Origin: Acidimicrobiaceae bacterium
GTDB taxonomy: Bacteria; Actinomycetota; Acidimicrobiia; Acidimicrobiales; RAAP-2
Reading direction: 5' to 3'
Assembly (NCBI GenBank): GCA_003158855.1
Contig: PMLJ01000029.1
Span: 15,719-79,718, forward strand
Length of the DNA: 64,000 nt
A program made the translations under genes and the position numbers. Of this stretch, positions 1-7,737 are shown piece by piece; positions within the stretch are counted from its first letter, which is position 1; each line of letters starts with the position of its first letter. The notes beneath the pieces were generated by a model that was given only the letters and a program-made list of their open reading frames with translations, was not told where the DNA came from and ran no database searches.

Positions 1-429
1 GACGGCCTTCGCTTCGACGAGCCAGACCGCAACACCACGTTCCGGATCATTGTCACGAAGTTCATTTAGATAGTTCGCAACGGCCCTGAACTCGTCACGA
101 TGTTCCTCAGCAATCACAATCAATCCTCGTGAATGCGATGCCACGGCGTAGGCCAAGCCCCGCGTCAGATGATCATGATTAAGCACTCCGTATTGATTCT
201 CGATGACAAAGTTGGCGCCATTGGTCCCTTCGGCGAGTATGTCGATGCGGCGACCACCCGCAGCCGAGACTTCGATGCTTCCAATCGAAGCTAGGTCCAC
301 TCCAATTGCATTCCCAATATCGTCGACTTGCTGAGCAAGCAGCGGGGTGAAGTCGGCCGCTTCGCCTTTCCATGCATCGCGTAAGGCACCGAATACCAAT
401 CGCCCCATCGGGCTCACGCTTTCTTCCAT
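1..429 (-). CDS. PD-(D/E)XK nuclease-like protein, N-terminal part (runs off window)
   Basis: This reading frame is absent from the ORF track because its stop lies outside the window. Reading the minus strand from the ATG at 429 gives 143 open codons to the window edge. A GTG seven codons upstream (450) is an alternative start; neither has a clear ribosome binding site. The protein contains RRIDIL (D63) followed by VIENQYG (E77, Q79) and NHDHLTRGLAYA. This matches the D...ExQ/K pattern of PD-(D/E)XK nuclease-like proteins of the DUF4268-associated type, whose usual form is IENQ...DHxHLGQLLTYA. The family is often found in accessory and defence regions. The C-terminus cannot be seen, so its domain partner is unknown. 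Composition is lower in GC than the right-hand part of the window, like the rest of region A. Confidence 0.65.
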   Translation of the reverse strand, partial: MEESVSPMGRLVFGALRDAWKGEAADFTPLLAQQVDDIGNAIGVDLASIGSIEVSAAGGRRIDILAEGTNGANFVIENQYGVLNHDHLTRGLAYAVASHSRGLIVIAEEHRDEFRAVANYLNELRDNDPERGVAVWLVEAKAV

Positions 430-1003
430 TAACCGAGCGTAACGGCTCACTCTGTCGACAGATGAGCCCGTTGCCTCACACTTCCCAACTCGTTCCAACC
501 TCGTAAATCGTGTTGACCGCTCTTGATAGACACCACTTGATGTCCCTCTCCGTTCGTTAACGCCCATAGAACGCCCAACTCACTATGTGCGAAGGTTCCC
601 ACTGCCAGTTACTTCCCTTGATCAGGTTAGATAGAGGTACTACTTCGGAATAGTCACCGCCCTTTGAAGGTGGGGCGGCCGCAGCGTACTTCCTTCAAAG
701 TGCGATTTTCCTCACCAGTAGCCGAAGCCACTTAACTCCGCAAGCCGCTGCTTTCAAGTTGACTTACACTTACGTTTTATGACCAAGCAGCTGGCCTCTG
801 TCGAAATAAGGTGCGATGCCCAAAAAGGGTCGCCTGTTCGAGGCTTCGAGCCGCCAACGACAGAATTTATTTCACGTTGTGTGGATGAAACGTTGGACAG
901 TTTCGTTCCGAAGCCAACGTTTCCATGATGCCGAGTTCCGTCGTAACGATTTATGACCCTAATCGACAAGTCACCCCTGAAGGTGTTCTGTTTCTCGCTT
1001 CCA
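430..1003. other. Non-coding stretch with a hairpin
   Basis: I see no convincing gene in these 570 bases. The 71-aa minus ORF at 754-969 has no family features and no ribosome binding site. A 9-bp inverted repeat (CTTTGAAGG at 662-670 and CCTTCAAAG at 692-700, loop 21) could be a transcript end for the minus-strand winged-helix gene at 1004-1315 or a regulatory hairpin. A pair of CGCCCA repeats 11 bp apart (561 and 572) resembles the arm repeats near the tRNA-derived sites, but no tRNA-like core lies at the matching distance. Confidence 0.5.
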
Positions 1004-1315
1004 TCAAGATTCCTCGGTTAGCTCACCTTCAGCAGCCGCACGCAAGATCTCCTCAACCGCTTCCACCACGTTCCAAAATGGTGAATCGATACGCAAGAAA
1101 TTTAACCGACCAACTTTACCCGGGCGACCAAACCTTCGCACCATTTGCAAACTCTCCAATGTTGCGAGTTCCTTCGCCACAGCACTTTCACTTGAATAGT
1201 TCACTCCGCGAGCAACCTGCGATTGGTAGAAAGGAGAATCTTGCCTGTAGACCCAAATCAGGACGCGAAGTCGTAGCGAACGGCCAAACATGTTTCGGCC
1301 AAGGTCATCCACCAC
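1004..1315 (-). CDS. Small winged-helix DNA-binding regulator
   Basis: The 103-aa product has a winged helix-turn-helix layout. A first helix (SLRLRVLIWVYRQ) is followed by a helix pair around residues 28-58 (FYQSQVARGVNYSSESAVAKELATLESLQMV). A basic beta-wing (RRFGRPGKVGRLNFL) and a C-terminal amphipathic helix follow. This resembles MarR/ArsR-like or replication-repressor-like regulators, but I do not recognise a named family. The start at 1315 is GTG; an ATG eight codons in (1291) is possible. It faces away from the operon at 1419-3845. The near-perfect palindrome at 1327-1349 begins 12 bp upstream of its start, so autoregulation and control of the divergent operon are likely (inference). 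Confidence 0.6.
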   Translation of the reverse strand: MVDDLGRNMFGRSLRLRVLIWVYRQDSPFYQSQVARGVNYSSESAVAKELATLESLQMVRRFGRPGKVGRLNFLRIDSPFWNVVEAVEEILRAAAEGELTEES

Positions 1316-1326
1316 ATCCCAGTTAT

Positions 1327-1349
1327 CAATTACTAGATTCTAGTAATTG
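1327..1349. promoter_or_regulatory. Perfect 11-1-11 palindrome, likely operator
   Basis: The half-site CAATTACTAGA is followed by one base and then its exact reverse complement TCTAGTAATTG. It lies between the divergent winged-helix gene (start 1315) and the SOS-box operon (start 1419). A symmetric site with an odd centre in this position is typical of an operator for a dimeric winged-helix repressor. The obvious candidate is the neighbouring 103-aa protein. Confidence 0.6.
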
Positions 1350-1382
1350 GCAGGGTCTGTGTCAGGCCCTATCGCTATTATA

Positions 1383-1396
1383 CGAACGTATGTTCG
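1383..1396 (+). promoter_or_regulatory. LexA/SOS-type box
   Basis: The sequence CGAACGTATGTTCG is a GAAC-N4-GTTC inverted repeat. This is the known LexA (Cheo-box) consensus of Bacillus and Actinobacteria, and it also fits the Bacillus form CGAACRNRYGTTYC except at the last base. It follows a TATTAT sequence that could serve as a -10 element (1376-1381) and ends 22 bp before the ATG at 1419. Placement suggests that the two downstream genes are induced by DNA damage. Confidence 0.6.
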
Positions 1397-1418
1397 CTTT
1401 ATGAAATGAGGGGTCACA

Positions 1419-1895
1419 ATGGTAACCGTTAACTACGCGACTTCATACAACAATGACCTCCTAAATGGCGGCTCAGTATTGCTGGAACTCGCAGTCCTTG
1501 CGGCGAGAGGATCCGCTGCCGCCCAACGTGTCATTGATGGTGAGACGATTGACGATGCCGACAAACAGTCACTATCCCAAATCTCGAAGTTATTCCGGAC
1601 GTCTGCAGCAAATGTCAATTCCTATGTTCAGCAACGCCCTTCGACTGAGCCATTGTTCGGATCACTTGCTGCAACCGTCGATGTCGCAATTGATGCGATT
1701 TCTCACGATGCCGTAGAGGGGCTAGACGTTTCTGCACTAGAGGAAGCGCTAAATGCCAATGCCTCGAGGGTTGAAGCATTCATCAGTAATCCGAGCGCAG
1801 GCACAGCAAGTCCTCTCGTCATCTTGCTTGCGAATCTGTTATCGGCTGTTCTTCGCGAAACAGGACACATCGGCGAAACCGCACTCACAATATGA
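1419..1895 (+). CDS. Hypothetical helical protein, first gene of SOS-box operon
   Basis: The 158-aa product matches no family I can name. It is predicted to be mostly helical and rich in Ala, Ser and Leu. A hydrophobic C-terminal segment (SPLVILLANLLSAVL) could be an amphipathic or membrane-touching helix. The start ATG at 1419 follows GAGGGG at a normal distance and lies just after the SOS-type box. The stop is 9 bp before the metalloprotease-dCTP deaminase gene, so the two are almost certainly co-transcribed. It could be a partner, inhibitor or sensor of that enzyme, but nothing in the sequence decides this. Confidence 0.6.
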   Translation: MVTVNYATSYNNDLLNGGSVLLELAVLAARGSAAAQRVIDGETIDDADKQSLSQISKLFRTSAANVNSYVQQRPSTEPLFGSLAATVDVAIDAISHDAVEGLDVSALEEALNANASRVEAFISNPSAGTASPLVILLANLLSAVLRETGHIGETALTI

Positions 1896-1904
1896 TCGAC
1901 ATCC

Positions 1905-3845
1905 ATGCCCTTCACCGACGCGACCGCTGACGAGTTCCGAAGAGCCGCACTTTTCCGGTCCAATCAGATCCAAAATATTGTCGACGACCTTCGCGGACAA
2001 CTCGGACGCTCTCACCAATACTTGAGATCGGCGCTCGACTTAGTCGGCGAATTCCCTCAGGAATTAGAAATTGTCATCGAGCGCGAATGGCAAAAGAACA
2101 GCAATCCGGTTTCTCGCTCACAGTTGCTACTCCCTCTACTTCGACAAGCAAATAACGTCGCTGATTTCATCGAAAGCAATCTTGCCCATGGGACAAGAAT
2201 GGAACTCTCTGAGTCTCTCGTGGATGAGTTAATCCGCGAACTGAAGGAGTTAGGACTTTCGCAGTATGGCGTAGTCACTTCACATGGTGCCGCAAATAAT
2301 TTTGTTACGCAACACACCCCAGATCTTCGAGACCATATTTTGGGTCCTCTAAATCCGCTAGGTGGAACTCAAGCCGGTGCACCCAAACCGTTTGCCCTGT
2401 TTAAGATTCCGAGAATCGAGGGCACTGGAGTACAGTGGCGACCAATTCTGTTAGGCCACGAAGTCGCGCATGTTGCCGTTCGAGAAAAAAGTGCCCTACA
2501 GACATACACAGTTTGGTGGGATCAACTCGACCAGAAAGTGGCAAGTACATTTTCGAACCCTAGGTCTCCAACTGGGACACCATATTCAAATTTCCGAGGC
2601 ATTCAAGCCATTTCAGAGTCATGGGCAACCGAACTACTTTGCGATGCATACGCCCTCTTTCGCTATGGACCTGCAGCGATTGCCGCCCTTGCGGAGTATT
2701 TAACTTCTATCAGCGCAATGGATTCATCGTCGCCAACTCATCCTCCAGGGGTTCTTCGACTAAGGCTATTACTAGATCAGCTCGGAACGTTATCCAATCC
2801 TCGCATCAAGAGAATTATCCAGCCGTGGGATGACCAGACTCCTGCTTCAGTAACCCTTTCCGAACCATGGGCGCAATATCTGGCAACTGTGTTTCTTGGG
2901 CACCCTGGAACTCTGGATGCCACAGTCTCAGGGTTTGGTGCACACGAATATGTCCACGCAGATCGTAATGACATCGTGGAAGTTCTTACGAATCGACTAA
3001 AACTTGGAATCCCTGGGCAAGAACTAGTTGACGATTCGAGACAAGGACTCGTCGCGCCGGTAGATTCAGACATCGTCAATGCGGTTTGGGTCGCGAGAGT
3101 GGAAGGGTGCCAAAGCCCATTCGATTCACTCGGTAAGAAAGCTCTCGAAAACTTAGAGTTCATGCGCAGATGGACAACCTCAGGAGGCACGGTCCCCAAT
3201 GAACTTCACCAGGCACTTACTTCGGGGACACCTCTCCTCGAAGAGGAAAAAGTTGCGGTCCTATCCTCCGACCAGCTTACTCAGCGACTTCGCATAGACG
3301 ATGAGCGCCGATTATTCGCTCTACCTTTGGTGCAATTGCCGAAGGGAGTCGGGTTGGACGTTCGACTTGGAAATCGATTCATAGTATTTCGTCGAGCTGG
3401 CACAGCGTCCTTTGACCCTTTAGATTCGCAAGAGGATCCGAGGTCAATCCAGATGCATCTTGAACTTTCCTGGACAGAGCGGTTTGTACTCCATCCTCAT
3501 GAGGTGGTGCTCGGAGCCACACTTGAATATCTCGTCTTTCCATCCGACCTCACTGGACAAGTGATCACGCGATCAAGTTACGGAAGGCTCGGGTTGCTTT
3601 CAGCGACAGCAGTTCAGATCCACCCACGATTCCATGGATGCCTCACACTTGAATTAGTAAATCTCAGTAATATACCCATCTCTCTTACTCCCGGTGAACG
3701 TATTGCTCAACTGGTGATTTCGAGCACCCGAGACGTCGCAGAAGAGGAGGAGAAGTACAGCTATCCGACGGGTCCTCAATTCTCGAGAGTTCGCGAGGAC
3801 CCAGAAGCTGGCGTGCTCAGACACCTCCGAGGGTCCGCTCCTTAA
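1905..3845 (+). CDS. HExxH metalloprotease-like / dCTP deaminase fusion protein
   Basis: This 646-aa protein joins two enzyme modules. Residues about 1-300 carry LLGHEVAHVAV (HExxH, 185-189), then SWATELLCDAYA (E243, D247) and THPPGVLRLR (H279). That order (HExxH, ExxxD, HP..R) is typical of M48-like gluzincins. Residues about 455-646 align with free-standing dCTP deaminase over its full length: DVRLGN (485-490), FVLHPHE (from 527), TRSSYGRLGL (S557, R561), CLTLELVN (E583) and a C-terminal KYSYPTG. S557, R561 and E583 correspond to Ser111, Arg115 and catalytic Glu138 of E. coli Dcd, so the deaminase looks active. The middle (300-455) is unassigned. dCTP deaminases act as nucleotide-depleting phage-defence effectors; the protease could sense or activate. 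That role is inference, and I know no described fusion of this kind. Confidence 0.8.
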   Translation: MPFTDATADEFRRAALFRSNQIQNIVDDLRGQLGRSHQYLRSALDLVGEFPQELEIVIEREWQKNSNPVSRSQLLLPLLRQANNVADFIESNLAHGTRMELSESLVDELIRELKELGLSQYGVVTSHGAANNFVTQHTPDLRDHILGPLNPLGGTQAGAPKPFALFKIPRIEGTGVQWRPILLGHEVAHVAVREKSALQTYTVWWDQLDQKVASTFSNPRSPTGTPYSNFRGIQAISESWATELLCDAYALFRYGPAAIAALAEYLTSISAMDSSSPTHPPGVLRLRLLLDQLGTLSNPRIKRIIQPWDDQTPASVTLSEPWAQYLATVFLGHPGTLDATVSGFGAHEYVHADRNDIVEVLTNRLKLGIPGQELVDDSRQGLVAPVDSDIVNAVWVARVEGCQSPFDSLGKKALENLEFMRRWTTSGGTVPNELHQALTSGTPLLEEEKVAVLSSDQLTQRLRIDDERRLFALPLVQLPKGVGLDVRLGNRFIVFRRAGTASFDPLDSQEDPRSIQMHLELSWTERFVLHPHEVVLGATLEYLVFPSDLTGQVITRSSYGRLGLLSATAVQIHPRFHGCLTLELVNLSNIPISLTPGERIAQLVISSTRDVAEEEEKYSYPTGPQFSRVREDPEAGVLRHLRGSAP

Positions 3846-3910
3846 GAGATCGAAGCTATTTCTGCACGCAGTTCCTGGATTGATTCAAACTGAAATTACT
3901 CAGGCCTTAG

Positions 3911-3927
3911 CGCCCATGAAGCGCCCA
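3911..3927. repeat. Paired CGCCCAT arm repeat left of tRNA-derived site 1
   Basis: CGCCCATG occurs at 3911 and again at 3922, 11 bp apart, one helical turn. The two copies lie exactly 100 and 89 bp before the start of the tRNA-derived repeat at 4011. The same geometry occurs at the second tRNA-derived site, which argues for integrase arm-type binding sites. Confidence 0.5.
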
Positions 3928-4010
3928 TGTCAAACAAACCCTCAGGTGAAGTTGCAGAAAATAGCTATTGATTAGGAACTTTAGGGTGACACTAAGCGAC
4001 TAGTCTTCAG

Positions 4011-4057
4011 CTTCCCAAGCTGAGAACGCGGGTTCGATTCCCGTCGCCCGCTCCAAG
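4011..4057 (+). repeat. tRNA-Gly(CCC) 3' fragment, integration site copy 1
   Basis: These 47 bp equal the 3' part of an actinobacterial tRNA-Gly(CCC): anticodon loop (TTCCCAA), T arm (GCGGGTTCGATTCCCGT), acceptor strand CGCCCGC and CCA. The few bases before it complete an anticodon stem (TCAGC/GCTGA), but there is no D arm or 5' acceptor strand (GCGGGCG). It is therefore not a functional tRNA gene. It is repeated at 37952-37998 with 2 mismatches. 3' tRNA fragments of this kind are the usual scars of tyrosine-integrase insertion. Confidence 0.8.
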
Positions 4058-4441
4058 GAGTTTCCATCAGAACCCAATGAAGACACGGGTTTTGAAGTGA
4101 CCGGCAGTGACCACTGGTGCCCCTTGTTACATGCCCATTTATGCCCGAAGTATGCCCGTGGTATGCCCAAGAATTCTAAACGGTTGGGATTCCTGCAGTC
4201 ATTTGTAGGTGCCGTCAGCCCCGCAGTTGACCAAGAGGGCACTGCGATCACATGCCCGTTGACTCCGGTCATCAAAAGGTTGTACTGAGGATTCAGACCA
4301 CCCACGTGACACCTTGGTACGGCCATCGCGATTGCGGATTCCCACCGAGGCCGCTCGGCTCCAACAGACTTGCTACCGAGCGGTAGTGTCAACGACCCTT
4401 CTAGTCACTACTTCTGGCGCCGTCGACTCCGCGATTGTCAA
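4058..4441. other. Non-coding junction with four phased ATGCCC repeats
   Basis: There is no gene here. ATGCCC occurs at 4131, 4141, 4152 and 4163, spaced 10, 11 and 11 bp on the same face of the helix, 120-152 bp right of the tRNA-derived core start. With the paired repeats on the left, this resembles the P and P' arms of an attachment site. The ORF at 4000-4392 on the minus strand is an antisense-tRNA artefact. No integrase gene adjoins the site. Confidence 0.5.
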
Positions 4442-6019
4442 TCAGCGTTGTTCCCGCAGTTTGGCCTTCTGCAATTTCCCGCTGGCCGTGCGTGGCAGAG
4501 CGTCAACGAAGGTGGCGCTCGCCGGACACTTGAAGTGGGCCAACTGACCACGCGACCACTCGATGAGCGTCACCTCGTCCAGCGTCGAGCCAGGTCTGAG
4601 CACAACCACTGCGTGGGGCGATTCGCCCCACTCGGCGGAGGGGACTCCGATCACCGCCACTTCGAGGATGTCGGGATGGCCGGTCAGGGCGCTTTCGACC
4701 TCCGCAGGATAGATGTTCTCGCCGCCTGAGATGATCATGTCCTTGATGCGGTCGTTCAAGTAGAGATAGCCGTCCTCGTCGAACGATCCGCCGTCGCCAG
4801 TGCGCAGCCAACCTCCCTCGAGAATGAGCGAGGCAGTCAACTCGGGCTGACGCCAGTAACCCAGCATGATGCGCCGCCCTCGGACGAGGACCTCACCCCT
4901 CGTTCCCACGGGCACGTCCTTCAAGGTCATTGGATCCACGACTCGAATCTCAGCGTCGGGCATCGCCTTGCCCGCAGAAGTGAGACGACGCGCGAAAGCC
5001 TCATCGGCGACATGGTCGTCCGCACCGAGCACCGTGAAGCCACCCGTCGATTCGGTCAGTCCATAGGACTGGAGAAACTTGCAACCAATGACTTCGGTGG
5101 CTTCTTTCAGCACTGGCAGTGGGATGGGCGACGCTCCGTAGACGATGTAGCGAAGAGCCGAGAAGTCTTCACGCGAGACGTCATCGAGTGCCAAGAGCCG
5201 TTGCAGCACCGTGGGCACGACGGCGGCGTGAGAAACCCGACGGTCGACGAGGAGTCGAAGCACGGCCGGCGGATCGATGGCGGTCTCCAAGAGCAAACGT
5301 CCCCCATTGAGATTCGCCGCGAGCGCCAGACCCAGTCCGGCGATGTGGAAGAAGGGGATGGGTGCGGCGCACACCGAGTCCTCCTGGAGTTCGATGTCCT
5401 GGTTGAGCGAATAAAGCGCACATCCGAAGTTCGTGCCGGTCAACATGATTCCCTTGGGAAGACCCGACGTGCCCGACGTGTAGAGGATGAGAGCGGTGTC
5501 GTCGGCATCGACCGGAACGTTCGGATCTTGAACGTCTTGTTCGTCGCGCCAGACTTCGTAACTCTCATCGCCCTCTCCCGCAACTTCCAACAGCAGGGTG
5601 ACCGAGGTGGGCAGTGCTGAGGTCTCGACGAGCGTTCGCGCATCTCGATCAACAACCACGACGGCGGGATCGGCATCGTTGAGGAGCTGGATGATCTCTC
5701 GGGGCGAAAGTCGATTGTTAATCGAAGTGGCGATGGCCCCGGCTTTGGCGGCGCCGTATAGCACCTCGAGAAAGGAAGGCCCGTTAGCCCCGATGTACGC
5801 AACTCGGTCGCCCGCGCCGATGCCGTGTCCCTTGAGTCCTGACGCCACCTGATTCGAACGATCGTCAAGTTCGCGGAACGTGGTCAACCGCTCCGGCTCT
5901 TGGATGGCAATCGCGTCGGGGGTTGCTCGAGCTCTACGGCGAATGATGTCCGCAATGGTCCGTACCGGCGTCCCGTCGGCGTGCACCGCCCAATACTCGT
6001 TGGCTGTTGTTGTGCTCAT
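4442..6019 (-). CDS. Class I adenylate-forming acyl-CoA ligase (FadD-like)
   Basis: The 525-aa protein is a complete acyl/aryl-CoA synthetase that activates a carboxylic acid via an acyl-AMP to its CoA thioester. Visible motifs are LYTSGTSGLPKG (phosphate-binding A3), SYGLTEST (A5), GWLRTGDGG (A7), NDRIKDMIISGGENIYP (A8 hinge) and PRTASGKLQK with the adenylation lysine (A10). The start ATG at 6019 follows GGGGGGAGG. It diverges from the next ligase, with one copy of the 18-bp motif (6060-6077) between them, so both are probably controlled together. The substrate cannot be read from sequence; short or medium-chain and cyclic acids are typical of this subgroup. Confidence 0.85.
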   Translation of the reverse strand: MSTTTANEYWAVHADGTPVRTIADIIRRRARATPDAIAIQEPERLTTFRELDDRSNQVASGLKGHGIGAGDRVAYIGANGPSFLEVLYGAAKAGAIATSINNRLSPREIIQLLNDADPAVVVVDRDARTLVETSALPTSVTLLLEVAGEGDESYEVWRDEQDVQDPNVPVDADDTALILYTSGTSGLPKGIMLTGTNFGCALYSLNQDIELQEDSVCAAPIPFFHIAGLGLALAANLNGGRLLLETAIDPPAVLRLLVDRRVSHAAVVPTVLQRLLALDDVSREDFSALRYIVYGASPIPLPVLKEATEVIGCKFLQSYGLTESTGGFTVLGADDHVADEAFARRLTSAGKAMPDAEIRVVDPMTLKDVPVGTRGEVLVRGRRIMLGYWRQPELTASLILEGGWLRTGDGGSFDEDGYLYLNDRIKDMIISGGENIYPAEVESALTGHPDILEVAVIGVPSAEWGESPHAVVVLRPGSTLDEVTLIEWSRGQLAHFKCPASATFVDALPRTASGKLQKAKLREQR

Positions 6020-6059
6020 CGAGCACCTCCCCCCGGCTACGCCCTCGATTCGGACGAAT

Positions 6060-6077
6060 ACTACAATAAACGGAGAG
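6060..6077 (+). promoter_or_regulatory. 18-bp island operator, copy 1
   Basis: ACTACAATAAACGGAGAG lies in the divergent promoter region, 41 bp before one ligase start (6019) and 35 bp before the other (6112). It carries the TACA and GAG blocks found in all ten copies of this motif in the window. Confidence 0.6.
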
Positions 6078-6111
6078 TCTCATTGTCGACTCACTCGAGC
6101 AGAGGGGGCTG

Positions 6112-7695
6112 ATGCCGAGCAGGACCATTGGCGAACTACTAGCGTCGGCCTGTCGACGCCACCAGAACCGTCCAGCCATTGTTCGAGGCGCTGAAGTGCT
6201 CACCTACGGCCAACTACTGGAGCGGGCGAGCCGACTTTCGAACGCGCTGAGCGGAGCCGGACTTCGCGCGGGTGACCGCGTCGCGGCGATGCTCGAGGAC
6301 CGATTGCAGTCGATCGAGGTGTACGTGGCCTGCGCCCTCGGCGGCTTTCCCATCATCCACATCAACGACCGCCTCGCACCACCAGAGGTGGAACACATCG
6401 TCACCAACGCCAATGTCCGAGCCTTCATCCACACTGACGGACGAAGCGAGGTCGTTAGCCAGGTCCCGGGACTCGACAACCTCGCCGTCTTCGCCACGAT
6501 CGGCTCGAACCGTGCGCCAGGTTCCTCTGATTTCGAGACGCTGCTCGAAACTGGTCACCGTGATCTCGTGCTCGGCGTTCGGGGTCCCGACGACCTCGCG
6601 ATCGTGGGTTACACGAGTGGCACCACGGGGTTCCCCAAGGGTGCGATGGTGAGCCAGGCGGCTCTGACGGCGTGCGTCAAGCTACTGCCGACGATGTACC
6701 GGATCAGCCCCTACGGGCGATGTGCCTTTACGGGAACCCTCTCCTTCGTGTCAGGCATCTGGGGCGTCATTTACCCTCACCTCTATATGGGGGGCACGAC
6801 GACCTTTCTCCATCCGTATACGCCAGAGAGTTGGGTCGACCACATGGCGAACGACCGATCCACCTTCACCTACGCCCCTTCTCCGCTCGTACCCGGCTTT
6901 ATCGAAGAGATCCGCCGCCGTCCCGAAGCGCTCGACTCCCTCGAGTCGGTCCTGCACTCGGCGTCACCGTTGCCCGCCAATCAGGTTCGAGAACTTGTTG
7001 AGTTGATCGGCGAACGATACGTCGAGGTCTGGGGTATGACCGAGGGCGTTGCCCCTTTCTCTGCGACAGTACGCGGAGATTGGCGCCATGAGAGCGCCGC
7101 CGCCGACGTGTTCGCCTCGTCCGGTCGCGCCTTTCCCACGGCCCGCATCAGAAGCGTCGATCCCCAAGGCAACGAGCTCGGGCCAGACCAAGAAGGCGAA
7201 CTCGTCGTCGACTCCGAGATCCTGTTCTCGGGTTACTTGGACGATCCGCAAAAGACCTCCGAGGTGATGACACCGTTGGGTTTTGCCACCGGCGACCTAG
7301 GTCGAATCGACAGCGAAGGTTATGTCTACGTCGTGGGTCGCAAGAAAGAACTCATCATTACCGGCGGAATGAACGTCTACCCGGCCGAGATCGAGGCGGC
7401 CCTTTCAACGCTTGACAACGTCCTCGAGTGCAGCGTCTTCGGCTTGCCCGACGAGCAGTGGGGTGAGGCGGTGGCGGTGGCGATTGTCCTTCGACCCGGA
7501 TCGCGCACCAACGAGGAGGACGTGACCACCCATCTGCGCTCGCGAGTTGCCAGTTACAAGAAGCCAACGAGGGTCTATTTTGTCGACTCGCTCCCGCGTA
7601 ACGCCAGCCTGAAAGTCCTCAAGGCGCAACTGATCTCACGCTTCGCCGGATCGGCGACCTATTCCAGCGCGGACCGTGACAATACGGTAACCTAA
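6112..7695 (+). CDS. Class I adenylate-forming acyl-CoA ligase
   Basis: The 527-aa protein is a second acyl-CoA ligase, divergent from the one at 4442-6019. Motifs are VGYTSGTTGFPKGAM (A3), VWGMTEG (A5), FATGDLG (A7) and GRKKELIITGGMNVYPAEIE (A8). The A10 segment reads LPRNASLKVLK: the usual Gly before the catalytic Lys is Leu, but the Lys is kept. The ATG at 6112 follows AGAGGGGGCTG. It heads a plus-strand series with a thiolase, an SDR and a DUF1295 membrane protein. A second operator copy starts 1 bp after its stop, so the thiolase may have its own promoter. Confidence 0.85.
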   Translation: MPSRTIGELLASACRRHQNRPAIVRGAEVLTYGQLLERASRLSNALSGAGLRAGDRVAAMLEDRLQSIEVYVACALGGFPIIHINDRLAPPEVEHIVTNANVRAFIHTDGRSEVVSQVPGLDNLAVFATIGSNRAPGSSDFETLLETGHRDLVLGVRGPDDLAIVGYTSGTTGFPKGAMVSQAALTACVKLLPTMYRISPYGRCAFTGTLSFVSGIWGVIYPHLYMGGTTTFLHPYTPESWVDHMANDRSTFTYAPSPLVPGFIEEIRRRPEALDSLESVLHSASPLPANQVRELVELIGERYVEVWGMTEGVAPFSATVRGDWRHESAAADVFASSGRAFPTARIRSVDPQGNELGPDQEGELVVDSEILFSGYLDDPQKTSEVMTPLGFATGDLGRIDSEGYVYVVGRKKELIITGGMNVYPAEIEAALSTLDNVLECSVFGLPDEQWGEAVAVAIVLRPGSRTNEEDVTTHLRSRVASYKKPTRVYFVDSLPRNASLKVLKAQLISRFAGSATYSSADRDNTVT

Positions 7696-7696
7696 T

Positions 7697-7714
7697 ACTA
7701 CAACTAAGAGAGCA
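7697..7714 (+). promoter_or_regulatory. 18-bp island operator, copy 2
   Basis: ACTACAACTAAGAGAGCA sits between the ligase stop (7695) and the thiolase start (7738). It shares TACA at positions 3-6 and GAG at 14-16 with the other copies. Confidence 0.55.
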
Positions 7715-7737
7715 AGTCACCCGCGCAAAGGAGTTTC

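Noticed and set aside
925-1404. 159-aa plus ORF
   Set aside because: It is antisense to the better-supported winged-helix gene and covers the palindrome and SOS-type box.
4000-4057. Functional tRNA-Gly gene
   Set aside because: No 5' acceptor strand or D arm precedes the anticodon arm, so it is only a 3' fragment.
4000-4392. 130-aa minus ORF ending ERATGIEPAFSAWEAED
   Set aside because: This C-terminus is the well-known false protein made by reading tRNA-Gly 3' sequence backwards. It covers the tRNA scar.
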